NCBI GenBank assembly: GCA_001972305.1
Contig: BDDD01005205.1
Coordinates: 1 to 64,000, forward strand
Direction of reading: 5' to 3'
DNA: 64,000 nt
From: Cephalotus follicularis
Taxonomy: Eukaryota > Streptophyta > Magnoliopsida > Oxalidales > Cephalotaceae
Shown: positions 48,201 through 60,344 of the stretch, one piece after another
How the letters are laid out: each line of letters starts with the position of its first letter
Position numbering within the stretch: position 1 is the first letter of the stretch
The notes under the pieces: generated by a model
Told to the model about the DNA's origin: nothing
The model's database searches: none
What the model saw: only the letters and a program-made list of their open reading frames with translations
Made by a program: the position numbers and the translations under genes

Positions 48201-51200
48201 TTGGAGGTACTCTGTATTAATTTTGTTTTTCTGCTAGAGTACTGATGGATTCTGGAGCATCGCATTCTTTTATATCTGCACGTTTTGCATCTTGCTTAGA
48301 TGTCACCCCTGACTGCATGTCATACATACTTGATGTGAGTACACCGACCGGGACTTCCATGTACACTGACTCGGTATATAGAGGTTGTGAGATGTCTATG
48401 GTAGGTATTTCTCTCTATGCGGATCTGATAGTGCTACCTATCCGTGACTTTGATGTTATATTGGGGATGGATTGGCTTTCAGCACACCAGGCTTGTATGG
48501 ACTTTTATAATAAAACTATGGATTTTTGTCTGGCCGACGGAACGACCTTTCAGTTCAAGGGAGACAAAGGGTTCTCGACACCGATCATATCCTTTACTCG
48601 AGCATCGAGATACCTGGAGAAAGGATGCAAGCGATACCTGGCATATGTAATTGATCGAAGGAAGGAGAAAGCTTTAAGCTCGGCGGAAATTCCTGTTGTG
48701 TGTGAATTTCCGGATGTGTTCCCTGATGACTTGGGATCCTTACCACCAAAGAGGAGTATGGAGTTCGTTATTGATCTTGTTCCTGGAACGACTCCTATCT
48801 CTAAATCACCCTATCGGATGGCTCCTGCTGAGTTACGAGAGCTGAAGCTACAGTTACAAGATCTGATTGATAAGGGTTTTGTTAGACCCAGTGTTTCTCC
48901 GTGGGGTGCGCCTGTGCTATTTGTCAAGAAGAAGGATGGGTCGATGAGGCTGTGCATTAACTACAGAATGCTGAACAAGGCCACTATCAAGAACAACTAT
49001 CCTTTACCCCACATCGAGGATTTATTTGATCAGTTGCAAGGATCAAGAGTGTTTTCCAAGCTCGACTTGAGGTCAGGATATCACCAACTGAGAGTGAGGG
49101 AAGGAGAGATTGAGAAGACTGCCTTCCGGACACAGTATGGTCACTACTAGTTCTTGGTGATGCCGTTCGGTGTTACCAATGCACCAGCAGCTTTTATGTC
49201 ATTGATGAATGACGTATTCCGACCATACCTAGATCGGTTTGTCGTTGTGTTTATTGAAGACATACTGGTATACTCGAGGAGTGAGGAGGAGCACACTCGT
49301 CATCTAAGGATGGTATTGCAGGTTCTCAGAGAGCATCGGTTGTATGCCAAGTTCGGCAAGTGTGAGTTCTGGCTTGATCATGTGATCTTTCTTTGTCACA
49401 TCGTATCTGGGGAAGGCTTGACGGTGGATCCGTCAAAGATTGAAGTGGTACAAGATTGGCCACAGCCAAAGAATGTGACGGAGGTACGCAGTTTTCTTGG
49501 CTTGGCGGGGTATTACAGAAGGTTTATCTAGAACTTTTCAAGGATAGCCGTGCCCTTGACTAGACTGACCCAGAAGAAAACCCCTTTTGTCTGGGACGAA
49601 GACTGTGAAGCTAGTTTCTGTGAACTAAAGGATCGATTGGTTTCCCCTCCTATCTTGGCATTACCTGAGGGTAATGAGGGCTTCGCGATCTATAGTGATG
49701 CATCAGGTAAGGGCTTGGGCTGTGTATTGATGCAGCGAGGCAGAGTGATTGCATATGCCTTGAGGAAGCTAAAGCCGTATGAGGAAAACTACCCGACTCA
49801 TGACCTCGAACTTGCAGCTATTATCATCGCCCTTCAGAAGTGGAGGCACTATCTTTATGGGGCGCAGTTTGAGATCTTTACCGATCATAAGAGTTTGAGG
49901 TACCTATTTTGTCAGGACACGCTGAACATGAGACAACACAGGTGGGTAGAATTCTTCAATGGTTATGATTGCAGTGTTCAGTACCACCCGGGGAAAGCGA
50001 ATGTAGTCACCGATGCCTTGAGCCGCAAGGCTATAGTTGCCAATGCGATGGTGTCGCAATGGAAAATGCTAGAAGACTTCCAAGAATGGTCTCTGTTCAA
50101 TCAGTCACCAGGGATCTTTGTGTTACTGGATCACGTCAGGGATGCACAACCACATGATGCAGAGCTGCAACGAATTCGGGGAAACCTGGACTCAGAATCC
50201 AACTTTTGAGTGCATGCTGATGGTATTCTGAGGTATCGGGGATGTGTGTGTCTTCCGAATGAACCTAGGTTGAAGAGTGAGTTACTTTGCGGGGCTCGTA
50301 AATCTTTGTACAGCATTCACCCTGGCAGCACAAAAATGTATCAAGATATGAAGAAGACTTACTGGTGGCCTGGTATGAAACGAGAGATCGTCGAGTATGT
50401 GGCAAGGTGTTTGACTTGTCAGACAGTTAAAGTTGAACATCAGAGACCGGCAGGGTTACTACAGCCCTTACCGATTCCAGAGTGGAAGTGGGAACATGTT
50501 ACGATGGACTTTGTTTGGGGTTTTCCTCTGACTCGGAACCGTCATAATGTCGTATGGGTCATCGTGGATAGACTCACCAAATCAGCACACTTTCTGCCTA
50601 CACACGTTACTGATTCTGCAAACAAGTTAGCTCGTTTGTATGTGAAGGAGACAGTGAGATTACACGGTGTTCCAGTCAGCATCGTATGCAACAGAGATGC
50701 CATCTCCACTTCCAACTCCTGGAAGAGATTTCAGATAGCTTTCGGGACGAGACTGAACCTGAGTACTGCCTTCCATCCGCAGACAGATGGGCAATCTGAG
50801 CGTACCATGCAGACTTTGGAGGATATGCTACGGGCTTGCATTATTGATTTTGCTGGTACTTGGGAGGATCATATCCCTTTGATAGAGTTCTCTTACAATA
50901 ATAGCTATCATTCCAGTATCGGCATGGCACCTTTTGAGGCACTGTATGGGAGGAAGTGCCGATCTCCTATCTGTTGGGACGAGGTCGGTGAGCGACCTTT
51001 ACTCGGGACTGAGTTGGTAGAGGAAACTTCGGAAAAGATCAGGATGATAAAAAAGAAGCTGCTTGCTGCACAGAGTCGGCAGAAGAGCTACACTGACAGT
51101 GTGAAGAGAAGACCTCTGATATTTAACGTGGGTGATCACGTGCTTTTTGAAGGTACCACCATGGGAGGACGTGCAAAGGTTTAGGAAAAAGGGAAAATTA

Positions 51201-51550
51201 GCTCCTCGCTACATTGGTCCCTTTCAGATTCTAGAAAGAGTTGGGGAGGTAGCCTATCAGCTTGCCTTACCTCCTGCACTGTCAAACGTCCACGACGTCT
51301 TCCATATCTCCATGCTGAGGAGATATATTCCGGACCCGTCACATGTCCTGGATTATGATACTGTTCTGGTACAAGATGATCTCTCTTGTGAGGAGTTGCC
51401 TGTACAGATCCTAGATCGGAAGACCTGGACTTTGAGGAACTGAGCCATCTCCATGGTCAAGGTTCAATGGCAGTTCCACCAACCAGGTGAGGCAACTTGG
51501 GAACGTGAGGAAGATATCCGAGAGCGATTCCTGCACTTGTTCTAGTCTCG
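48200..51550 (+). mobile_element. Protease and pol of D
   Basis: Protease with [10 protein letters not shown] (about 48242) and [11 protein letters not shown] (about 48460); linker with [18 protein letters not shown]; reverse transcriptase to about 49540; RNase H with [11 protein letters not shown] (about 49692) and [16 protein letters not shown] (about 49981-50030); integrase with a zinc-binding N-terminus (about 50310-50430), MDFVWGFPLT (about 50500) and TAFHPQTDGQSERTMQTLED (about 50764-50822); tail with VHDVFHISMLRRYIPDPS (about 51290) and a chromodomain-like end TWEREEDIRERF near 51500. Very close to the pol of A and F; slightly more distant from B. Several breaks. Confidence 0.92.
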
Positions 51551-51554
51551 TTTT

Positions 51555-51588
51555 AATTTCGAGGATGAAATTTCTTGAAGGGGGTGGA
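51555..51588 (+). promoter_or_regulatory. Inverted repeat and polypurine tract of D
   Basis: AATTTC (51555-51560) and GAAATT (51567-51572) flank GAGGAT; GAAGGGGGTGGA (51577-51588) abuts the 3' LTR. Confidence 0.87.
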
Positions 51589-52674
51589 TGTAACGCCCGA
51601 GATTTCCCTATGTTGTAATTTCACAATGTAATGTGTTTTATTGTGGAATTAATAAAAGAATGGATTTCCAAGGCTTTGATGATGTTTTCCAAACTCTAAT
51701 AATGTTGAATTTTGGAATAAAATGTTAAAGGAATGTTGAGAGGGTAGAACGGCGCTGTTTTTGGAGAAACGCGTCGACGCCTTTTGAATCACATCGACGT
51801 CCTTGAAGCAAGGGGCGCACGTAACTGCATGTACATGCACATCGATGCAGGTGAGGACATCGACGCCCTCGTGTAAAAAGGGGAAAGACGTCGATGGCTT
51901 TGAAGAAGACGTCGATGCGTTTAACATCGAATGTCAGGCACGTTACTCTGCTGACAAATAACGTGCAAGGGGGAACTTTTTAGGGCCTTTTGCAGGCGCC
52001 TTGGGACATGGACGATACGTGTTGAGCACGCTAGCATGATACCAGGCATGCAGGCGCTAGAATGGAAGGAAGGGCATGACACTTGGGTGTGCATGCAGGC
52101 TGTGTGCCACCTTCAACGTCTGCTCCTGCAAAATAAGTGAGGCAGAGCTGGGAAAGAGGGAAGAATGGGAAATAGAGCATGTGAGATGCATGCAACGGGC
52201 CAGAGAGGGAAGAGGGTTGTGAGACTTGCATAAAACTCCTCCTCTCTTCATCCCTGGTTCAGCTAAAACACCAGTGTATGAAAACAGAGAGTGAAGGAGA
52301 GCCATTATTGAACTTGGTTGGAGCTTCGAGCTTGGAACTGGTGACTGGCAGCAATGGGAGGGACGTAGGGGCTGCCGTGACCAGTTTGGAATGCAAAGAG
52401 GTGGACTTTCCAGTTCCTAACGTGGAACGAAAGGTAGGGGAAGCCATAACTATAACCTTGAGATTAATATTCATGCATGGTCTATGGTTTTTGTGTATGA
52501 AATGCATGATTACTGAGTTGATTTTGTTTACTGGATTGATGCCATAATATGCTAGATATGTGATATGTATCTGCATGTGGGTTTACTGCCTTGATTACAT
52601 GTTAATTTGCATGTATATGGTTTGTTATGGCTACTGTCTGTTGTGTCGTGGGGAAGAAGACGACTGTTACGCGA

Positions 52675-52870
52675 AACACGTCGACGCCTTTTTATAACAT
52701 CGACGTCTTTTGACCATTTACTTGGTTACTGATGTGAAACGGATCGACGTCTTTGGAAAGACATCGACGCCTTAGGATACCTGCCTATGTTTTGACGTGT
52801 TACACGTCGACGTCTAAGGTTCCCTCCTTAACACGTCGACGCTATAAGTAATACGCTGACGTTTTAAGGT
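52675..52870. repeat. Second GTCGACG array in D 3' LTR, left part
   Basis: Units CACGTCGACGCC, ACATCGACGTCTTT, GGATCGACGTC, ACATCGACGCC, CACGTCGACGTC, CACGTCGACGC and CGCTGACGTTT. It continues at 56055 after solo LTR C. Confidence 0.9.
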
Positions 52871-53999
52871 TCCAGACCTTGTGTAATACCCCGTTCGTTC
52901 ACGTGCATATTTTCGGATTTTAAATTTGAATTATTTGGTTGCGTTGGCATGATGTGTTCTTTGGGCTATATAATTTTAACTTAGGGCTTTTTGTATTTAT
53001 TAGAATATGAATGTTGGAAAAGCAAAAATTTATTGTTTTCTATTTTAAAATCAGTTTTTAAAATATTAATATGGTTGCTGAATATTAATTTGGGCTTTTA
53101 TGTTTTAGGCTTAAAGACGTTAATTTTGGGCTTTATTATACCAATTATGTTGCCTTTTGGATAATTGATAAAATGTAATTATAAATAAGTAATAATTGTA
53201 GTTGGTATTTTTTTTTATTAAGTGATCAAAATTGGTTTTTAATACAAAAGGATTTTAAAAAGGGAATAAATATTGTATTATGGCAATTTTATTTGATTCT
53301 TTCTATTTCTCTCCCTCTCTTGCACGTTTCTTCCCTCCCTCTCCCGTACTCTTTCTCTCTCCCTCACAAAAACAGATTTATTCCCTTAATTCTCCCCCTC
53401 AATCCCGAATTGTGTGCCTCTTCCCCTATTCCTATCAGATTTTGGATTCTCCTTTCCCTATCTGGTCAAATATTGCCTCATATTTTCTGTTTATATGCAC
53501 AATTGCACATTGTTTATGCCTCACGACTTTGTGGTGCCTGAGAACCGAACCTGCAAGTGAGAAGGCAGTTGTGTTCTTCTTGTTCATCATAACAGGTTGG
53601 TCTCTCTGTTTTTAAGGTTTAATTTGGGTGTTGGTTGCGTGTTCATAGAGGGTACTAGTGAGCTTTGTGTTAATTCCTGCTATGCATGACTTGTTAATGT
53701 TTTGAGATTATTAGTAAGTCCTGGGAAGTCTAGTAATGGTACTAAACTTGTTTTGGATTTAACAGTAAAGGTTTGACAGAAAATTTAACACATGGTTATG
53801 CAAATAAAAAATTGGAACTTGCTTCTCCCTATAAGTGTGATCACCAATTGCATGAAACTTTTGATTCTGGATGTTTAAATGCCACGGTTAAGTCACATAA
53901 GTCTTGTTTAAATGTTGGTAATCTTCTGGTAATGTTGTAACATGGTTTTGACAGAAAAATGGAATTGAATTACTGTGTTTTTGCTGTTCTGTCCCCCAG

Positions 54000-54168
54000 A
54001 ACAGTCGACTGCCTCTTGAAACAGTCGACTGTTTGGCCTTGCACGGTCGACTGGACCCCTGTCCCAGTCGACTGGATTCAACCCAGATTGAGTAGTCGGC
54101 TGCCTATGTTGTGTGGTCGACTGCCACCTTTGAGTAGCCGACTGGATCTTGATGCAATCGACTGGAAT
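54000..54168. repeat. CAGTCGACTG array in C
   Basis: About eight units: ACAGTCGACTGCC, ACAGTCGACTG, ACGGTCGACTGG, CCAGTCGACTGG, GTAGTCGGCTG, GTGGTCGACTG, GTAGCCGACTGG and GCAATCGACTGG. Confidence 0.88.
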
Positions 54169-54844
54169 TGTGCAGGAAATTTATGGTTTCAAGTTTTGTC
54201 ATCCGTTTGGTTTTATAATGAATTGGACCATGTTTTAAGCATTGTTAAATTACTGTTTGATGTTTGAAAGTGATTTTGAACCCTTGTATGAATGGTATTG
54301 TATCTTTTAGATTGTTGTGCTTCGAGGGACTTTTAAATTGTTGATCAATTCGTAAAGTTATTTTGTGATCGCTTAAGGTACGGATCTTCGTTCTTTGATA
54401 CACTCTAGTGATTTTATTAAAATAAATCAGTTATGTGTTTTTGGTGAAAATGTACGGATTTTCTACTCTTTGGCTATCTGATTTTATTGAAACTGTCCCG
54501 TTTTACTTTTAGGATTAAAGTACGGATGTTTCGTTCCTTCATACACTCCTACTGTTTTTATAGTAAAAAGATAGTTTTACTTTATGAATATGTCCCTTCG
54601 ATTTTATGAACTCCGTTATGCTCCGTATTCGATATGTTTTGAAATAAAGTCGGTAGGATATTTTTGTGAAAATAAATATTTCCCGACTTTATATTTGACT
54701 CTGAAATGTTTACGAAATGTTATGCAACCTCGGATGTTTTATAAAATCTGTTTTTACTACTAAAGTTTAATGTCACCGGTTTTATAAACTAAGTATGACT
54801 TTCATATTCGAAAGTATACGGATTTTGATTTTTGATTTCATATG

Positions 54845-54955
54845 GAACATGACTTTCACCTTAGGAAGTTTGTTAAACGGACATGACTTCCACCTTAGGA
54901 AGTATGTTAAACGGACATGACTTCCACCTTAGGAAGTATGTTAACTTTGGATATA
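54845..54955 (+). repeat. Short tandem repeat in C
   Basis: Three copies of a 37-38 bp unit around GGACATGACTTCCACCTTAGG and AAGTATGTTAAAC. Block I has related ACTTTCG..AGTGAAAGTCAT units in reverse near 11585-11680. Confidence 0.8.
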
Positions 54956-56049
54956 CAGAGATATTTCCCACCTATGGGGTGTACCATAGGCACATCGTGG
55001 GCCTGGCACGGGGACGTGACACTTCCGTAGCGGTGTGATTAGTCTACGGCGTCTCTCTATGTTTTGAATAAGTCCCATGAGGTGGACTTATGGATCCGCT
55101 ATCTGATAGAGGCGTATGGATCGATCCTAGGATATGTTATGGATTCGGATTTTGGGGATTGATTGTGTAGTGCCGTACACGTCTTTCCGTCAGAGCCTGT
55201 GGGCCTTGCAAACCCCTTACACTTATGTATATGTACTTTGGATCTCTATTATGAGATATCGGAATCGGATAAGTCTCTGTTATATGTTTTGGATCTCTTT
55301 TATGAGATATCGGAATCGGATATGTTTTGTTTTGAAAAACCTTTTTGACTCGGACAATGTTAAAAAGATTTTGAGTATCATTTTGAATATCGTTTTGGGA
55401 TTTTGATTTGCATTGAAACTTAGACTATGCTTTGAAATCAGGCTTTGCTTTCATATATCGTTTTGAAAATTGGTTAACGTTTTGAGATTCGGATATTAGT
55501 TTTGAATTGATAGAATTGTTTATAATTATTTTATACATGTGTCGTATGATATTTCAAAGTTCAGGTATTTTCTATCTTTTAAATTATCGTTTTATGTTTT
55601 ATGATTCTATATCCGTACTGAGGTTTGCTCAGTCGCGTTTTTGTTTCCATGCGGCAGGTATTCTGGGACAGCATCCGGGCAATGGGCGATGAGCGAGATG
55701 TCACTTATGATAAGGATCACATAGGAGATGGACTTGGTTTTGTTTAGTTATTTTTATGGTCATGTTAGACCCTTATTTGAACTATGTTATGCCTTTTAGT
55801 TTATGTGTTAGAATTATGTTTAAGCTTTTGGTTTATCTTTAAGTTTTCGGTTTATGAATAAAGTTTTCACACTATGTCTTGGATTATAAATGTTATGTTT
55901 AGACCATCACGTAATTTGAATAAAAGATGACTAAAAGATGACTTAATATTTTGAGAAAGAGAATAAAATTGAGCCATGATATAAAATAGGTTATGTTTAG
56001 TTTTGGATTAGGAACCGTGACGACTCCCTCCGAATCAGGGGTGTTACAC

Positions 56050-56135
56050 CTTGAGCGTCGATGCGTATGATGGACATCGACGTTAATGGACAAAGACATC
56101 GACGCCTTTTGGATAGACATCGACGTCTTTTGGTA
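56050..56135. repeat. Second GTCGACG array in D 3' LTR, right part
   Basis: Units GAGCGTCGATGCG, ACATCGACGTTAA, ACATCGACGCC and ACATCGACGTCTTT continue the array cut at 52881. Confidence 0.88.
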
Positions 56136-58014
56136 CTGTTTGGAGGTTTCTTCATCTAACGATACGAAACGATCCCGATTCCTGTTAGGGTGCATTTGAG
56201 CATTATCATGCATTGCACATACACTGTTTACTGCCTGTTTGTGTACTGTTTGTAAATTGTTTGTGATTTCTAAAGTTATGATATTTAGAAATGCATATGT
56301 GAGCTCGGAATATGCTATTTTGAGCATGAAAATATGTATTGGTTAATGACATATTTTCAAGTGAACTGATAAACGATTTACACTACTGATTTCTTCAAAG
56401 TGATTCAACTACTGAAAAATACATTTTCAAATATTATCACTTTTAAAATATTTGGAAAGATAACTGTCTGTTGTCGATCTAAACGATCACCACTGTACTG
56501 CTACTGCACTGTTTACTGCCCAGATTCACTGCTTGCTCTGTGTTGCTCTGTGAATTGTACTGTGTTTGTGCTTGAGCCACTAGTTGCATGGCGAAGACTG
56601 CCAGCGCCGGCTAGTGGTAGGGTTGACCTAGGGGCCAGGAGTTGGCTGGGTGACTCACTGTACTGTACTGTTGCCTCACTTGGTTGCCTGGAGAAGGGAC
56701 CGAAGTGGGAGTGTAACGTGGGGCCAGGAGTTGGCGGCGTTACACATACTGCCTGACTATTGTGGTCCTTTGTGGACATACTGTACTGCCTGTTGGTCCT
56801 TTTCGGACATTACTGTGACTGTGGATGTGATCCTGGCCGGATCACTACTGTACTGTTCTTTCATACATATATTTTCTTATATATGTACCCACTGCTATTT
56901 TTACTGTACTACAAAATATATATATTTCTCATATATATAACCTGGTATTTCCTGCACTACATCATTTATGCGTACATTACATGACATGCATTTAATGTTG
57001 ATCCCGAGCTACCTTTATGACTTAGCCGAGTGAGGACAAAGGCTAACCCCTACTTTACAGATTGATGCAATGTATCGGTTGGACTGGCATGGGCGAAGGA
57101 CAAGATGTTATGATGTTCTGTTCTTGGTTTTACTCCTGTTTTGTAATAAACCGGGTTTTGTTTAAGGACGGCTGATGTGTCGTTCTTATGTTTTGTTAAC
57201 GATGGGATTAATCTTGTACTGTAATCACGCTTCGTTTTGTGGGCTTTTAACATGTTTGACTTGTTTTGGGTAGCGTACAGTATGGGATGCACATTACATG
57301 TGTTTCAGCTTATGAATTTTATGCTTCCGCAACTGATATCTGTTTAAAAGTGTAATTTTTATGGTATTTGCATAAGCTGGATTTTTATGTTAATTGCCTT
57401 TATCACCTTTATGTGTGTCTACCTGAGATCGGGGTGTGATAGTAATACTCGTAACCCATGACATATATTCATTTAAAGGATAGGGACCATTTCATAAAGG
57501 GTCTCATAGGATCCACATCCGTCAAATCATATAAAGATCATTTCATCATCATAAGTCATTTTCCATATCCAATGGCCATTTTTGTGTCCATAATCCATTT
57601 TGTAATCAATTTTTTTCATATATCATTTGGTTGGTCCCTATCGAAGTTATAATGAATGGAAAGGAAGTCCAAATGGAAGTATCCATGCCCAGATGTTCCA
57701 ATGGAACTATCCTGACCATTTGAAGTCCATAAAACAATGGAGAGGAAGTCCAAATAAGATATCCGCGTCTCGATATCTCAATGGAACTATCCTGACCATT
57801 TTGAAAACCATTTAGAAACCATTTGCGTAAAACTCTTTCATTGAGAACTTTCCTTAAAACTTCACTTTGAACATCGATTTAGAAATCAAAACTGATACAT
57901 AAGGATTTCCATAGGTTACAAAGCCTTAGGGAGGCTTTCTATGGAATCCGGTTGAAGATAAAACCATTTTGGATGGAAAACCATGTAAAACAGTGTGTTT
58001 GGGCTGAATAGGGC

Positions 58015-58205
58015 ACTAAGCATCGATGCTTAGCCCCGGGCGTCAACAGTTTTAAAAAGCACAAGTATAAAACATCAACGGTTTGTTTTAAAGCATAAGG
58101 CGTCGGCTGTTCTGTTTAACTCATAAAAGCATCGACTGTAAGTTTAACACATAAAAGCGTCGACAGTTTTTGTTTTGAAAGCATAAAGCGTCGACGGTTT
58201 TGATA
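58015..58205. repeat. AAGCGTCGACG array in E 5' LTR
   Basis: Same seven units as 25278-25475, with differences mostly at CG steps (for example AAGCATCGATGC against AAGCGTCGATGC, and AAGCGTCGACGG against a decayed unit in the other copy). Confidence 0.85.
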
Positions 58206-60344
58206 GAAAATGCAGTTTTTGAAAGAGTTCGTAAATCAACGGAGCTATGTCCAAACCAGTTCAAAGCCCTTTAAGATTTATCCAATTATCCGTGAATTAA
58301 GAGAAGGCAAGAACTCATCTCCTCTTCATTCAATATTGAACCCTTATATCATATGCCATATGCAATTATATATATATACAATCATGCATCCACATAAGTA
58401 CAATTCGTACACATCAATCCATATAATTATTTAGAATGCATGAATGTAATGCAAGCAATAGTATAACCTACCTCATAGCAACTGAGCTCGTAAAGCTCAG
58501 AAATCCTCAATCCTTGATCGTTTCGTTTATCCTTGACCAATTCCTTTATCCTGCATGCACAACATATTTTCGTTACACTCTCCGCAGGAAACCAAGCATA
58601 GCCGCCATCGGAGCTTCGGCCAGTTTCCAGCAACTCATTCAACTCAGGCGAAACCCAAAAACAGGTTCCACAACAGACGATATGTTCAAAACCATCGGAG
58701 GCCTACTGTGACTCTCCATGAATCGCGCAGTCACAGCCGACAGTGAGTCAACTCACTAAGTTGACTCGCCGGACATCCACAATTTCGGCCACTTCACAAA
58801 AGTGTCACAAACAGTCGGCTTAAGGTGTCTCCACCCGTAACTCGCCCTGAATCGGTGCCGAAACGCCCATTCACAGCCGACAGTGAGTTCAACTCACTAA
58901 GTTGACTAACCGGTCGTCCACAACTCTGCCACCACCATAAAAGGCATCACAACCACCAACACTACATATCCTTGCCCTTAACTTGCCGAGACTCAGCACT
59001 AAATGCATGGTCCAAGGCGGCAACGAGTTGGCTCCACTGAGTCAACTCGTCAGTTCGAATCTGGCCATTTACGGCCGAATGGTGCCAAATCGGTCACTGA
59101 AATAGGTGTAGCCGGCCTCCTAGGTGAAGACCGGACCCTCCTGCTACGCTAACCGGTGGTGGAACGCACGACAACGCGTGATAGTGACGGCGTCGGGGTG
59201 GTGAAAATGGGCAGAAAAAGAAGAAAACAGAAGAGAAGAAGGAATGAGGCTTACTGTCGGCAGTGGAGGCTCTGACCGGTGAGCTCCAGGTCCGGCGTCG
59301 TCGTCTTCTCCGGTGCCGAGCTCTCCCTCTCTCCCTTTCTCTCCCATTGGTCTCTCTCCCAATGTCTCTCTCTCTCAACGCGGGCACCTTATGCGCCCGA
59401 GTGTTTCGTTTCTTTTTCTTTTAGTCTTTTGTCTCTCCTTTAGTATTTACCAGCCAAAATACTAAGGCCTAGGTCCCGTTTATTCGGCAAACGACAATAT
59501 TAATTGTCCGAAAGGGTACCAAAATAATCGCAATAAAAATACGAACATAGGGACTTATTGTCGTGCATTAAAAATGGGCTTTATTAGTCATTTTGGGCCT
59601 TATAATTTGCGGCTCCAATACGCGATGCTTTTTATCGATTCGGGCTCCATCGACTCAATACAACCATACACTGTGCCAATATTAAAATAATCATTTATAA
59701 AATTTTGGGCGTTACAATTCAAGTTGATGAAGGAGGGAGAGCTTTTCAGATGTTTAAAGCCTCTCTTTACCCCATTATGCCAAGCTATTGAAACCTGAGA
59801 GGAACTGTGATTTTAGAAGGGAAGAAAACGGTGTATAGAGAAAGAAATAAGAGAGGATTTGTGAGAGAAATAGGGAGAACTTTACCTCCACTATTGAAGC
59901 AAAGGAACTGGGACTTGGAGCTCTAACCTGGACTTGCAAACCGAACCTGGGAAGCTTGGAGGAGCTGTGGTTTGTACTAAAAGAGGTGGACTTATAGATT
60001 CTTAACTTGGAATCAAAAGGTAGGGGAAGTTATATTTGTATTTTGAGCTCAAAGTTACTGGATGTCCTGTGATCGAATGCCTGGTTATATGAATTATGGT
60101 TTCAACTTTTATGACATGGTTAGTGCTGTTTTCGTCTGCATTGCTCACTGTTGAGAATTAAACGAGATTATGTGCATGCATGTTGAGTTTGATCATGGTG
60201 TTGATTTGCTTGATGAAATGCTTGTTAAATGTGGTGTTATATGGACAATATGATAACTAGCACCGATGTTCTGTCCTATGAATATGAACGTATAGCCTAC
60301 AATGATCTGTTTGAGTAGATAGATCCAATTGCACATTGTTGGTT

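Larger units (their letters stand above)
52882..56048 (+). mobile_element. C: solo LTR in D's 3' LTR
   Basis: 3.2 kb from TGTAATACCCCG to AATCAGGGGTGTTACA, flanked by CCTTG on both sides (52877-52881 and 56049-56053). The empty site in D's 5' LTR reads AGACCTTGAGCG at about 45441. It is related to B's LTR (AAGGTACGGATCTTCG near 54376; the GGCCTGGCACGGGG block near 55000; TTTGTTTCCATGCGGCAGG near 55640). A palindrome array is at 54000-54165. Three tandem copies of ACATGACTTCCACCTTAGGAAG-like sequence lie at 54845-54950. Confidence 0.94.
31740..57441 (+). mobile_element. Element D: gypsy chromovirus, holds B and C
   Basis: Complete in outline: 5' LTR 31740-46888 (split by B), internal 46889-51588, 3' LTR 51589-57441 (split by solo LTR C). 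Own length is about 10.1 kb. The flanking duplication is GTAAT. The LTRs begin TGTAACGCCCGAG and differ by a few percent by eye. Gag, protease, reverse transcriptase, RNase H, integrase and a chromodomain-like tail are all recognisable. The coding region is broken in about half a dozen places. Confidence 0.94.
51589..57441 (+). mobile_element. 3' LTR of D, split by solo LTR C
   Basis: Parts 51589-52881 and 56054-57441 match the 5' LTR. It holds palindrome arrays at 51770-51920, 52675-52865 and 56055-56135. C interrupts the second array. The hairpin TTAGCC...GGCTAA is at 57022-57046. Confidence 0.93.
23334..59716 (-). mobile_element. Element E: minus-strand gypsy element, split by D
   Basis: Both LTRs, the primer site and the polypurine tract are present in minus orientation: 3' LTR 23334-26998, internal 26999-30361, 5' LTR 30362-59716 (interrupted by D). 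Without D it is about 10.7 kb. The element sits in F's 5' LTR with a near-matching 5-bp duplication (ATTCG/ATTCA). The LTRs are 3.66 and 3.65 kb and differ by a few percent by eye. The internal region is heavily decayed. E and H belong to one family. Confidence 0.92.
30362..59716 (-). mobile_element. 5' LTR of E, split by D
   Basis: Parts 30362-31739 and 57447-59716 (after the GTAAT duplication) together make about 3.65 kb and align with 23334-26998. The stem-loop of the other LTR recurs at 31069-31100, the triplicate repeat at 31508-31605, the palindrome array at 58020-58200 and the GAGTCAACTC module at 58700-59070. Confidence 0.92.
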
